This document shows positions 28,401-43,400 of a stretch of 64,000 bases of DNA, one piece after another (the first letter of the stretch is position 1; each line of letters begins with the position of its first letter). Source of the DNA: Mesaphorura yosii (Eukaryota; Arthropoda; Collembola; Poduromorpha; Tullbergiidae); NCBI GenBank assembly GCA_009869945.1, contig WIXG01000228.1, positions 62,001-126,000 of the forward strand. The letters are read 5' to 3'. The notes beneath the pieces were generated by a model. That model was given only the letters and a program-made list of their open reading frames with translations. It was not told the origin of the DNA and searched no databases. Both the position numbers and the translations under genes were made by a program.

Positions 28401-31400
28401 CGAGAGACTGAGTAGCGAGCTCTCAAGACTTGCGAGTGCATGTGCATCACACTTCATTGGACATGTGCAGCGAGAAAGAGTAAACAAAAACGTGCAATTT
28501 CGTAATTTAGTAATATTTGGTACTCTCACGAACGTACGTGTTCGTATTGCTCTCACATTTTGTCTTCAGATGGCAAAAAATATTGTAAGATTTCTTGTGT
28601 AAACGGCGAATTCGGAATAACTTCCAATTCTAATCATGTACGGTTTAAGTTAATTCGAGTAAACAAGCAGTCGAAATCGTCAGTTTTGCTCTTCATCTCT
28701 AAAATCAATATTTTCCATATCGCCACACCACAACTCATCGTTCAATGCAATCGCCCAGTGTTTCACATTCTTTAAGATAGCGACACACATTTCATGAGTC
28801 AAAATGCATGCTTTACTACAGAAAAGAACTGTCAGATGACTAAATTTAAGAAATTCTAGATAAATTCTGTGCTAACCTGGTGCAATCGCAGTTGTACTAT
28901 TGGAACGTTGAGTTTTTTGGAGCCGAGTCAATCTGCTCGCAGCACCTGTCGAACTGTCATCTTTGTGAGAGTTCGCCCGTTGGTTAAGCTGTTGCCGGGT
29001 CGACTGTCGAGTGCCGCCACCACCCAGCTCATCTATGATGGACGATTGGATCTTCGTTGAGGAAACAATCACAGACGCCGGTTGCTGACTTTGCTGGATT
29101 GTCAGCGACGAGGCGGACGAGGACGATGACGAGCAAGGTTTCGGGTTCGGGGCGAGAATGTGACTCTTCCGCGCGCTAGGCTTACTGAGACTGCTGATGC
29201 TGAAGGACCGTCCGTCTCGTTTCGTACCAGCGCTGCTGGCCCGGGACACGTTTGTGTTGGTGGCCGACGTTGCGGTTGGAATGGCTGAATTGGGGCGACT
29301 GCTCCCATTGCTGACATTTGCTGCATTGTTGGCTTGCACTCGGAGCGCGTTCCTCTGCGTTACGGACGCCGTCGAAACACGGTGGTGTTGAGTTTGTCGC
29401 GGCGTCGACTTTTGTGTTTTGGGAGGTACGATGTGACCTGGAACGGTTGGACACATTGTGGCGAGACGAGTCTGCAACAGAACAAAAATCACAAGTCATT
29501 AGAACATCGAATCCCACATTTCCTGCTACTTCTGATCGTCATTCTAATATCAGTCTTATTTACAATTGCCAATCAATTTTTGTGACTTACAAAACCAAAT
29601 CTTGACGGCAGCTTTGACATTTTGTGTGGGTCGCCTTTAAGTCAACTTTATTTACTTGTGATTGAATGGAAATATTTTAATAAGCAAGTGCACGAATTCT
29701 AGAAATTTTGGTCAATGATATTTCAACGCACTGCTCTTATTAACTAGAATGAACCCTACCAAAATAATCTCTATTTTGCCCTGCGTTTACATAATAAATT
29801 GCAGCAAACAACGCTCCTAGCTACCAAATTATGAAATGGTGAAGAAATTCACACGCAAGATCAACAACACTTCGGTCGGATTCTGGATCGAGAATACGGT
29901 TTTCAGCTTCATTTCAGACATGTTTTATACAGTTTGCGAGTTAATATTAGAAAATAAAAACGAATATGAGATGACGTACAACTGCACCGTAATGCAATGC
30001 ATTGAATGCGTGCTTTCAAAACAGTCAATTAAACTGGGTTTTACGAATCAGAAAGAGTCAGGGCAAAGGTGCAGTTGGTAATGCGTACCTAATTTAAGAC
30101 CTGTCAGCCTGAGAAAGAAAAGTCAAGTCATGGCATGAGTCTGAGATGATAAATATGAATACGTAATGAAAATAACAAAGGCGATACGAAATACGAAAAA
30201 GTCGTAAAATCCCGCAGATCATAAAAATAAAATATTTTAGCGCCCTTCACCAAGATTGGAAAATGAGCGAGAGGATCTTTGGAACAACAATGGATCAAGA
30301 GGGAAATAGTTACATAGCTTCCATATTTGGACAACTGAAAAACCCCTCGTCTGCCTCTCGCATTATGAATGCTCCACTCATGTGCTTATTGCCTGTTATT
30401 TTTGTTCACTTCACGGGCACGAAATCAAATCAGAACCACCCTAAGGAGTTCAAGGAAGACTTGCTGCTGTGCAAATTCTGAATGCAATGCAGCACGACTG
30501 AATTTGCGAAAATCCTGTTTGCAAATTTCATTAGTAAATGACGATGGGGAACATTTACCATACAAATTTACAATCACACCTTGAGCTGAAAAGAGCAACA
30601 GGAACATAAAATGAGCATTACTCGCTGAAAATGAAGAGAATCTAATTAGAAATGATGGCTCAAGAGCTGTACATCAGCGAAACGAGGGTTTGACGAGTCT
30701 TCAAGATTCAAAGATGAGTAACTAAAATGCGTATTTCGGATCGAGAATAAACGTCATCGAATGGAGGAAACTAAAAGATTGCATTGAGATTTCAATTCCA
30801 AAGTTGCAAATGAGGTATCGAAGCGAAACTAATTCAAAAGTACAAGGAAATGCTGCTCGTTAAAAGTGAGTAAAGATTGACAGCAATTTGTACGTCTTCA
30901 AATTTGGGCATTTCATTTAGCCGATTCGTTCATTGCCGAATATTTTATAGATTTCATTTAATGAGGCTTGAAGTAAGCCAATTTACGTGCAAATGAGAAA
31001 TTCGGTCGTAAAGTCTAAAGTTCTCGCATTTCCGTCCAAGTGTCATTGCGTGAAAATTGCAGTTAGATGCAGAGATTCACAGCATAAACGTACTGAGCAG
31101 TACAGCAGGAATTCCGACGAGTTGCTCATTTGCCACAAAGACCAGAAGTATGTAATGAGCACGACCTGCACCGGCATGCCATATCAGACAGACAGGCAAT
31201 GCCCGCAATGCAATGCGATGGTTTACTTTACTTTGGATCTTTGGAACATGCGTTTAACAAATCCAACATTGTTTTCGAATGTTTGTTTTACGAATCCTAA
31301 AATAAAAACGAAATGAATTTCTGGTCTGCTCCCCAAAGATAACTTTCAATTATCCTCATAAACTTTTCTGACTGACACTCACTTTATGCACGCATGCATC

Positions 31401-34400
31401 AGGAAGAAAAGGCACGCACGGCTTCCGAGTGCGTGCACCCTCGGTCGCAAAAGTCAAAGGTGAATTACCTTGTGAAGCAGACACGATTTAGAAATGCTTG
31501 CGTTCGTCCCCACCGTGACCATGACCATTTTTACTCTGTAATTGAATTTTAGCAGGTACTTTGGGTGACACAAATCACAATTTCCAATTTCTTTATGCCC
31601 ATTAAGAATAAAAGAGTTTTAAGGTATCACAGCCTGAATACTCACTCTACTGCAAAAACCGAAGCGTTCACAATGCGAGTGCCTGTCCAGAAGCGAAATG
31701 GGAAATGTGAATCGGGCTGATTCGACTAAACAACTGAGCATATTTGAGCTATCTTTCCGTGAAAGATGAAAAGATGAGAAAGAGGTTTTTCACTTCGATA
31801 TACTAACCCAACGCCACGATAATAGTAGCACGCTTGGCTGCTGCTGCTTCTGCGACACCGCTCCTGCTTCCTATCTTTCGTTTTTCTTGAAGCCAGAGTA
31901 ATGCAGACACCAATGACCGGCACTCTCCGGAGAGTTATTCTCCGGAAAGCATGAAGAGTCGGAGCGAAATCGGCGTCGCTCTCCACGGAGCGGATGGGAG
32001 AGTTCGACTTGGTCGGAGGGCTCAAAATGGAGCGAATCGGAGAGTTCGGACTGGTCTGAAGGCTAGGACTGGAGCGCCGAAGCCAGAGCGGAGCGTAATG
32101 TTGAAACGCCGATCATTGCCAGGCACCCTGGCTGAACTGTCATCGCAGAACCCGCAGTTGCTCTTTCTGGTTATTCTCGGTTTGCCTCATTCACTACGAA
32201 TATTTCGACATGCTTATCAGAATTAGATTAAAACCAATTACAATAAGGTGCATAATCTTTCGAACTTCCGCAGCCAACAAACGCGGCGGCGGCAAATGGC
32301 GGACCAAGCAAATTGCAATTATGCTGACAAACTGTGCAAATTCCGAAATATTTGTGAGGTATTAAAGAAATCGCGAGTCAGTTTTTGATATAAACTTCTC
32401 TGCTTACAAGCGATCTTATGCACATAAGAAAGTGGAAAGAGCAATTCTTTGATCCTAACGAGATGTGAAACAGCAAGTGTGTTTTCATTTCACGAAACAA
32501 TGACAAACCATAACATTTTGTGAAATAAGCACTATTACAGCCAAGCCAATGCATTCGGGATTACGATTTGCACTTTACAAGTAAAATCTCAATGAGCATG
32601 TGGAATGGAGAGTAAATATCAAAACACAGAAATTCCAAATCTCCAAATGTCTGTCTGTATTTTTTTGAATAAGGCATTAGACGCATATTAACGCGGCGAG
32701 GCGTAACGAGATGTCTGCTACAATTTGGCAAAATATCAATTAATATAGAGCCTACAGCAGTAACTGTGGGTATGAATACGCAATGATTAGGTGCTACAAA
32801 AGCATTATGCAATGGCAATGTCTTCTAGAAGACCCTCAGAACAGTCAAAGGAGGCGAGTGAGGCAGAGTTCAAGATATTAAACGAGATAATTTCCGCGTT
32901 TGTCTAAAAATTAGACTCACCATCTACAAAAATTCAGATTGTCCAAACAATTTGCGATTCCGTTTAATAGCCTTTTAAACGCCAAGCAGTCACTTTTCAC
33001 TTCCTGATTGCAAGCAGAAGCCAAACGCAGAGAAATGAGAACGAATTAGTCGATGGCTGGCCAGACACAAACTGGGCAATGGCAATGGAATGCGAGCAGG
33101 TTTCAAACCACTCGAATTGCCATCTGACACACATACAGACGAAAGCACTTAATACAGTACAGCGCACAGATTAATTGAAGCCTAATAAACGTCAATTACC
33201 AATTAGGAGAGCGGGTGCGAGGAACAAGTGAGATAAAAACCTTCTCATTAATGACAACATGTGCGGCGTAAGGAACTCAACGCAGCCTGACTCAACTTTG
33301 TGTGGTTTGCTTAAAAGAGGAACAATGTATATTTTGCACACAGTTTGTACTCAGACACTGTGCTCAGTGCGTGAGCCCGCAATCTCAGTGTTTGCACTAA
33401 TTAGCGAAACTAAGTACGAGCCTCATTTTTGCATCCATTCGCACTCATTGACATTTGACGAGCACCAACCAAATGAAAAATGATGCTCTTTGCTTTTGTC
33501 ATTGCATTCGTAGAAAAGTGCACCTTCTGCTGCTCAAAGATGAAAGGTTAATCGGAAATTACGAAAAGACGATGATGTTTTACAGAAAGGCCAATAACTC
33601 CGCAGTGTACACCAGCGCAGTGCCAGGCAGATGCCAATTCGTAATACAATTGGAAGGTTTCACAGAATTCAGAATGAAGTGCACAAATTACTTTTGGTAA
33701 TCCAAGCCATTAAGAAGCAGAGCAAGCAAGAAATTTAGTACGAGTATTAGCCCAATATGTCGAGAGTCAAGATAAATGGCTTTCATTCTCTCCGCAGTAT
33801 TCGCACTCTATTTTTAAACATTTTCATAAAATGAGGAAGCACCAGGCGGACGGACGCTACTCGCAAGGTTTCTTAACCCAATTCCAGACAGTTTGCAAAA
33901 TATTTGCTAAAAATAAAACTTGCATCACTTGCATGCATGGTCGGCTGACCTGCTATGCTCCGCGTTATTTGCCGTTTCCCTATTTACGACGTGACGACCA
34001 AAGTTTACAAACAACGAAATTTGGCAAACTGACGAATGCGAGTGCGAAGATTGAAGGATAGCCTTGAGAGACTCAAAACTTTGAACGTGGAGTAAAATAT
34101 CCGTCGTCGTCCGGTCCCACACTTCAACCATGCTTGATTTACATATCAAGATGTCATCACATACAAGTCTCCATTAATTCTTGTCTTCATCTCTTGTAAA
34201 CCTTAAATTAATTACGCTAATTACGGAGATTACAAACTACTACTTCAAGTGTCTTTGTCTTTGTATTGTGCATATTTGAGCAGATTCCCAGGCACAACAG
34301 CATGAAATTTGAAATCCAGTTCCTGGGAACCAAGTCCAGTTTTTGCATCTCACCAAGATAAATTCTTTAAGAATGTGTGAATGTGAGGAACGATCACTCT

Positions 34401-37400
34401 CAGGCCCAATTTTTCTTCTTTCTTCGCAAAGAATTCAGCATTCAGAATTTTTTGATTTAAATATCAATCCATCATCATTCCCAAGCAATAATAAACGTTG
34501 CCTACGCATTTTGCTGGCATATGTCCGTGTGGAAGGAATCGGCACCAATTTGATTTCTTCATTAGCGAACAAGTTTTCGCGGAGCTGTACACTGCAATTA
34601 CCTGATTCTATAATGTACTCCATCACTCAGCGTGTAATTATTTAATCAGTAGCCGAACCAAAGGATTTTGCTCTTTGTCAACCGCCATTACGCATACACA
34701 ACACGACGCGGCTGCAATTTACTTAAAAAGAAATCCATATGAGAATAAATGAGAAATGCGTCGGCAATCGGCATTAATCCACATTAACATTAAGCATTTA
34801 TCTTCTCGAACCGGCAAGCAAAAAGTAGCCAGCCGGTAATGCAACCTGTTCTGTCCCTGTACAATTATGTAAATAAACGTTTTTCTCCTTTTGTTCTGAT
34901 GAGAAATATTTTAATTGTGTAGGGATTTCAAAATCTGCAACTGCGGCTGATTTATGGCCAATTTTACTTTATTATTTGAAAATTGATATTTGTATTAAGT
35001 TGTAAATGGATTTTTCATACGTCGCGTGCTCTGAAAGGCGAAAACTTCGAGATTTCAGTTTCTATTGAAGAGGAGACGACTTATAATTTCATAGGGCGAG
35101 TAAATTTTTTAAGGTTATTATGCAAATTGCCCTTTGCTCTCAGCCCAGGTCCGTGAGACAATTGTTGACGTGTAGAGTAGAAGACTTGATTATACGTCCA
35201 TAATATCTACTCTTTAATTGGAAGGAGGATTTTTGTGTCCTGTGATCTCGAAAACGGTGATAGATACGGAAGAAATTGCTAGGAGGCTGGAACTTTCATA
35301 TAAATTCGGTGGAAGCTATCCCTTGAGAATTTTAGCTTCTTAGTTTTTGTTGGTCCTTCCGGTTCGGCTACCTTTAATATTATGCGAATCTGCCTTGCAA
35401 CCGTACGTGGCCGGCTACCGCCTCCTCGAAAGCCTCCCACCCTTCTCCAATGAGGCTGCGCCCTGTCAACACCTTGCCCTTCCTTACCTTCCACATCCTT
35501 AATCAGTCACGGCTCTCCTTATCCTGTAGCGACACCTGCCGCGTTGTATTGCTCCCTACGCAAGCGCTGACCGCCTTCTGCCCAACTACCACTTTCACCT
35601 CTCTCTCCATACACCCACCTTACCTCGCTAACTCGGTCACCACTTGCTAATAATGATAAATTTTCATTGCTTCCTCCCCGGGCTGAAGCACTCATTACGG
35701 AAGGAACCCGGACACCTCAACCCAATCCCTGCAACCGTAGCTGTTGCACTCTGCCCTCTCAGCTCCTCTTCTCCACAGTTATGCTTAACGCACTACCCGA
35801 TACCCCCGCTCGCGAGCTCGTACCGTTGCCATCACCACCCGACGTAACTCTCCCCCACCTCCTCCTAGACACCCTACCCGACTATCCAAGCCCTTGTCGG
35901 TCCCGTTGCCGCAATCATTGCGGAATGTAATTTACTAATATTCATAACTAAACAAAATTCTGTTAACGATTTCATGACGTCCTGTTGCGTTTCGTGCACG
36001 ATTTCCGTGATTTTACAAAATTTAAAAATTTTGCAAATAAAGAGAATTGCTCACATTGAGCTGAAATCTGCAGGTAACAAAGCTCTGAACGGTGTGATAA
36101 AGTCTGGGGTGTTTCCTGCTTCATTCTCACGATTTTGCCAAAAGTTGAAAATTTGCAAATATAGAATGTGTGCTAAAATTGTCCTGACATTTTTAGCTAA
36201 CGAAATTCTGAACGGTCTAGTAAAGTTTGGTGCGCCTACTGCTCCATTTTCACGATTTTGCAAAAAATTGAAAATTTGCAATCTCTTAGTAGCTAAAAAC
36301 ACTCGACGGAGAGGCTGATCTCGAATGTGAAATCGGTTTCACTTACCCCTCGCCGTTTTCGAGATTATAGGGAACAAACAAACTGCCTTCAATTAAGAGT
36401 TAGATTATTGACCGCTTTGATCTCTGCTCAATACATTAAATTGGTCAGGTTTCCCAGTACCAAGAAGATTACGCGAATAGCGACGCGGATTTGATGAGTG
36501 TTTTGTCGGTTGTTTACAAGCAACTATATTTGCATAATCTTTAAATTGAGAAGAATTAACAGCTTGGAAGGGAATTTTTATTTCATTACGCTCTCTCGCA
36601 ACAATGCAGTCCACCCGGTTTTGAATCTGAATCTTTCGCTGGATCCTGCTCATGCTCATGGCTTGAATAAACAAAAGAATTCCTACCTGATTTAATTCAT
36701 CTTGTTCCCTTTTAACATTCCGCAATGGCTGTACTGCAAATTTTTATTAGAGCGGCTGAGAACAAAGAATTTTCGCCGGTAGAACTGTCTAATCAGATTA
36801 TTTATGAACCAAGTTGTATTTTTATATCTCGCAACTTGATCATCTCGTCCAAGTATCCCGAAATGCATCCGAATACAGTATGCAGGACGTAACTGAAGAA
36901 ATTTCAATTCAAAGCATGTTTCTTCCCAATAGTTTGTCATTTTTGCAGGATCTTTCATTAAAATGGACCCAAGAAAACGTCCCGAGTTGCAAAACCAGAT
37001 TTTGCGAGCGAATAATTAATCTCTGACATTTTATTGTCACTTGCCTTGGCTCTGTACACAAAGGCTATACAATTGCATGGTTCTAAAAATGACGACGATG
37101 CTCATGTTGATGTTGAAATTTGAGTAGTCATTGCCATTTGTTGGATTTAATTAAATCACGATAATCGTGTGATTGTAAAAGGCATTGACATTGACATTCC
37201 AATACACGACGCGACGCGGGAGCAGCAACGCAAGGAAGATGAGCTGGTACATAAATCTTGTCCTCGACTCCCATTGTTTCATGAAAATAAATTCTCACGT
37301 ATAGATGCGCCATAAGCTGGGTTACAATCTCATAAAATTCTCACGAATCTCGATTGAATTGCATAAATTTAAATAAGTAACACGTAAAGCTCACTGCGCT

Positions 37401-40400
37401 GCGCAGCTGTCGAATTGACAGAATTCGCCACGAGTGAGTAAAAAAGCACCGCAGAGCGCCTCGACGTGGATTTATTGATTTGTGCTCCGTCAAAACCGCT
37501 TTCGGGCAAACACGGTTCCATTAAGCACCGGCCCTCACATCAAATTTCCTGCCAAACTTCCTTCAACTTTTGGACTATTTATAAACTGACTTCGTTAACA
37601 TGATCTACGCTGTGGTGACGAGTGACCGACATTGGCTTGAAGCATAAATCAATAAAAAACGCATTAAATTCATCTGGAAGTTCTGTCATTTCGTGCGTCG
37701 CTGGAAATTTGTACTTTAGTAATTTCCTGTAAGCTCAGTCTTGATTCTTGTTTAATGCACTGCAAGCTTTTGATGATGCCTTTCATGCTTTCATGCAGTT
37801 CCGATTGTGAGTTATGAATGGCGAAAGTTTCTCCTCCGCTTTGTTGTGATTAGGTAAATCACGAGGCATAAATAAATCATGATCACCAACCATCGTCTTT
37901 TCGCTTTGTCTACCTGAAGTCTGACTCTCACTTTGAAGGCGCGCGGCATCGACATGCGACATTTTCGCAATACTTCAGATTCAGAGCAAAGATGATTGAT
38001 CAACTGGCTCCTAAACTCTGGCAATGCACAAGTCTGAGTTGACTTCCGTTACAATTTACAATATACGTCAACCAATTCTCAAGTGTTTATCCACGTTTTG
38101 AGCCGCACGTTTTAGGGTGGTCGGACCCAACATCATCATAATAGCACACTTGAGCTGACGCTGACAGGTGGTTCTGACGAGACACTGCGGCGCAGTGGCA
38201 GCAGCAGCAAAAGCAGAGGCGAACAGCCACCAAACTCGAATTTGAAATTAATTTATTACAATGCCGCATACATCATTCAACTGGAAACTTGCACATGTAC
38301 TCGCTCTTGCTCCAAAGATAATTAAGAACTTAAGCTACTTACTTGGCCTGTCTGTCCTGCCTTCTGTCATTTCCCTGCGTTGGGACATGGGCCAAAATAT
38401 TAGTTGATAATGCAATTGTGGAGTACAAGTGCTACGATTTAATCGCGAGGAAGATTACAGTTCATATTTTCCAAGCAATAATTAATAACAGCGCGGTGAA
38501 GCAGCAGAGGTTACGTGCTCGTACTCGTAAAAGGGAAAGATAAACTTGTTCTTACACGCCTCACTTTTAGCTGTCATCATAAAATAATAATTCCACGTGA
38601 GATAAACCTCGCACATTTGCCATTTGCGCCCAGTAAATTTTGCCAACGGGTCTCGGCCTCATGCGCACCTTTCGCGCTACTCCGTGGTATTAATTAACCT
38701 TAATTAGCTTAATTATTATTGCAGTCACACAGTCACACGGCGCGTGAAGCGATGGTCATTCATGCGACCGTTGGAAATTCATAAACCTAAACTTTCTGTC
38801 TCGGCCAGAAATTGTAGCAAAAATTTCTATGGATGAAAAATCAAGTTACCTGTTTGGCTGCAACCACCGTGCGATAATTTGTCATTTTCTCCGAACCAGT
38901 ATGCAAACTCCACAGAATTTCAGGTGTAAAACAAAAGTCCACTTTAATCACAATCACAATTCATAAGCAGAGGAATGTAGACAGTTGAAATGTGAGGCAC
39001 ACTAAACAAGCAAGAATATTTGTATGTCCCATAAATCAATATTTTATGCAATCTCGTGCTGTCAGAAAGACTTACGACACGCCGTTTGAGCTCGAATTTG
39101 AGACCGAGTCGTTCAGTTCGTTTTAAATACAGCTCACAGTGAATCTCATTAGAGTAAAATGCGTAATGAGATTTGGGTTTGACGTGCGAGCAAAGCAGAG
39201 AGCGAAGCACAAATAAGAAATGAATCTGAGCTGCTTTTTAGCACGTTATTACTATGAATAATCAACGCGAGTCCAACAATGCGCGTAAAGTATGAATGGA
39301 GCACCGTTTAAGAATTGCGAGTTTGCGTTCGCGTTCACCATAAAACCACAATCTACAATAATAAAATAATGATAAACTTGTGTACACTGTGAAATCTTTG
39401 TAAACAGCTCGGCCTGGGCTTCACGAGCTAGCGTTCACTTGCACTGTCAAGCCACGAAATTGCATTAAAACTAGAACACATGAAACAAGTTTTATTACAC
39501 TTTTCATCTTTCCCTTTGAATCACTCGACGAACGTGCTTCATTTTCCCATTTGCCTGGCTCAAAGCGTGAATGTGACGTTGCTGTTGCTGTATTGCTCGC
39601 AATTGAACAGCATGAAGTACTCAATTTTAATAGTCTCGGACATGCCACGCAGCGCAGCTCAGCAAAGAGCAAGAGCATGAACAAGTGAGTTACACGCTGT
39701 TAAAAGATAAAAGATGAAGTATGGTCGTCAAATTGGCTGGCAAATACGAAGGAATCTCTTAAGAATTCGTACGTACACTTTTTACTTTCTCGTGATGAGT
39801 TTGTCCTTCAAACCAAGACAAATAGCAGCTTCGTCGCTGCACTACTGCACAGCACAGCAGATGAAATGATGAGACTGATGATAATGACTGAATACGAATG
39901 CGAACACAAACTTGAACGAGCAGCTGATGCTGAGTCAAGTGCGTATCATCACAAGTACGTGCTGACAATAATCCTGCTACCTTGAAGCCTGGCGTGGCCG
40001 GGATGAAATGCAAATAAAAACAATTAGTAACTCAATATTGCGCTACTGAAAGAGATGATGGGGCTCTACAATGCTGTTATAGCTATTTAGGGGCCAGATA
40101 ATGATAAATTCTTATGTTCGATAACCCATGAATTCGCGGACACTTCAATTTTGGATCGACCTTTCATTACGATGCTGCGAAATAGTGATAAGAACTGACA
40201 TTGGCCAAAATATTGCCAATAATAACCATCGACAAGAATTACACGGGCACAGGTGTAGAGCCAGACGTAAAATGTGCGGTTATTTTCCATGCACCATGCT
40301 AGAACGTAGTAATCCGTACACCACCTCTTTTCCAGTCTTAATTTAAAATTTCAAGTTGCAATTCCACCGCACACATTTTGGCGTATTGCACTTCGGGCAT

Positions 40401-43400
40401 GCGTAATTAAAAATAGTGTATTCAGATTTAAAATACGCAAATCGTAAATACGAGTTCACTTCGCGTACGTTTCGGGCCTCATTTGCACGCTTTTCAATGC
40501 AGGGGACTGCAGAGGATGGCCTGGTCTGGCCGTTAATGGTCGTTAATTTCCAGGTTCCATTGATTTACTTTGACAAGGAGAATTCAGCACAGATTTAGAG
40601 CAAAAAGCCATTCGGGTAGACAGCAAGACCCCTTTGGTTGTACGTGAATTCCAGTCACCGCCATTGGGCCAGCGACCAAGACCCTTCTAAATCTGTCTAA
40701 ACCAAAATTGAAGTGTGCTAAAACACATTGACATTGAAGTTCAAGGAAATAATAGAAAGCATCATACAAATGATTTGCGTGCGGTCCGCGGACGCAAAGC
40801 AACTTGCGGCTTTGAACCAGATCTTCACTCTTCGCTCCTATGATGGCGATCACAATTTTGCACGCTTTACACTTGCAAGTAGTGAACGATGAATTTTAAT
40901 ATGTTAAGCTTAACTGGTGGAGTCAGCGATGTTCGGTAAATATGGGCCAGCAAATTATTGTGATTATGCAAGCTGAAATGATGACTCCTCAATTCAAGCA
41001 TTCAAAGCATGTGGACCTGAATTTTCAAACTCCTTTTTCGTCGAGTCAAAGCAAAGCAAGTGTTCAAACTTTATCTTGTGTGGTACAAGAATTTTGATTG
41101 ACTTGAAAATAAAGGCACGAGACCGGCCGTCCACGACGATTTTGATCATATTTGTACAGCGGACTGCGTAAAGCTGTAATTAAAATCAGGCATGAATACG
41201 CACGTCGTCGTGGTACGCAGCGTTCACTGTGCACATGCAAATGTAGCACAATTCAGGACAAAAGGTGCTTATTTGCTGGCGTGAAACGCGCGTACGTGCT
41301 GCACGAATGACGAGCATTTCTCCTTACACGGAAAACCACATTATTTAGAAATGCATCGTCTTCATCGCCTCACAGGCGATTAAATTGCAAAGTGTGCAAA
41401 GGTGGCTAGCAAAGCAGTACAAGATCTAATCGGTCAACACCTTTCCATCCGCCTTGCTTGTTGTGTGCGTTCAGAACTGCACCCGAGCGCGTGTCGTGTC
41501 GTGAAAGGCGTACAGAATTGTGTAATTTGATTACAAGTACAATGGAAATTATGGCTGTGATTACAGCCGAGTGAATTGAGTCATTTGTTCGACATGTACG
41601 AGCTTTGCTCGTAGTAAACGTTAGGTTTTCCGGGCATGGCACGGGCTCAGGAAGAGGAACTCGGTCAAGTATATAAAAAGTAAAGCACATTACACGCAGA
41701 ATGCAACTTGGTTCAGGTGATGCGATTTGATACTGACATGAAGGAAACTTTATGACAGGTGGAAGCAGGAGAGGAACGGAAAAGGAAACAATCAGAAAGC
41801 AATTATCGCAACGAAAGCCATATTACAAGCCATAAAATTGGCACCAAAGTTCGCTTGCCACAATCCAACGCCTTTGTTTCCAATTTGTAATGGGCACGAG
41901 TTGTGCGCAATTTATGGACGCGAATCGTGTGCTTGCTTGTCGCGTTGCACGATGCTCATGTTTAAAAAAATGGAGACACGTAATTCCTGCTTTCCTGCAA
42001 TTGTTATCGTGCAAAATTTTGCAAAAAAATATAGAACGAGGCTCTACTGAGAATCGAACTCAGATCGCAGGATTCAAAGTCCTGAGTGCTAACCATTACA
42101 CCATAGAGCCGTTCCTGGAGAAGACGAGCAATTTTCTTAAAGTTAACAGCAGCTGAACATTAAGCTCATGCAAAAGTTAAGAAGAATTGCAATAATAAAA
42201 ATAATAAGTAATAAAAACGTGCAAGCATGCATATAGTGCAGTCGGGCTAAAGAAAGTGTTGATGCTGCAGTTTTATAGCCTCGGTTGTGACTGACAGTGA
42301 CACCGGCTGTCATTATCGCTTGGCCTCTGACTTATTTACAACCTCGGCTCGGGTCACACTGCCACTGTCTTGGCTTGACTTACTCAATTCAGCATTGATG
42401 CATTGTATTGCGATTGCAACGACGAGCTTAAGCTAAGCCAACTTGTTCTTGGGAATTTAATTGAATCGAAGCTACAGCGATTCATGTCGTCTAATTTCAT
42501 TGCAAATTTCCAACCAAGGTTCTATGGTGTAATGGTTAGCACTCAGGACTTTGAATCCTGCGATCTGAGTTCGATTCTCAGTAGAACCTGTGTCCTACAT
42601 TTTTGCAAGATTTGCATCGCACTCGCTTGGAGAGGGAATAATTTTTTCAAATGCTCTATTGAAAACTGCGTATTGACTGACACGGTTTGCTCATCCAGAA
42701 TGACCAAATTTGGGCGAGTAAAACAGGAATCTAGCAGCAGATATGTGCATTCTTAATTGATCTGGTGATAAGAGAAAAAATTCAGTCCTTTTAAGAATTT
42801 TATGATATAAAATATGCGAAATTATAGCCTTGTTTCTTACATATTTCAGGTTCTCTCAAGTTAAATGCATTAAATGTGACTTTTGGTTATCAATCCAATT
42901 TGCAGATCACATTTCGAAGAAAGGTTCAGATCGAATAGCGAATACTAATCAAATTGTGATTACTTGACGGAAATAAAGGCAGAATAATTACTACAAGCAA
43001 ATAGCTATAAGAAACAAAACACTCCATGCAATGCAGCGTTCACAAATGCTGTCCTACGGTTCGTTAGTTTCGCATTGTTGCTTGCTCGAATTGAGTTTGC
43101 GCAGAATCTTAATATTTCCTATTTTATCTTTTTCTGAACGCCGAGACCGAATCGCGGCCATAACAAGCTCTGAACTTCCGTTAGTAAAATTTGCGCAATC
43201 TTCTGGCATAAGTTTTTCGTTTTGTACATGGTTCAGGGGACAAAGCGGAAGTGAGAGAAATCTGTCTGAAATATTAAGAAGCAGGGTTTAATGAATTTGT
43301 GAATTGTTCCTTCAAGCGAGCACTTTTATGACTGTGAATAATTACCGAAAAGCAGAAATTCATAAATTCATGTGAGCCAGTGCAGTCACAAATGCAATTG

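Noticed and set aside
30987-31316. 109-codon plus-strand frame with several Cys
   Set aside because: Cys spacing does not form a recognised zinc-binding pattern, and composition matches the surrounding intron.
36405-36958. Two adjacent minus-strand frames that might form one protein
   Set aside because: No family resemblance and no clean splice or start context; kept only as unassigned intron sequence.
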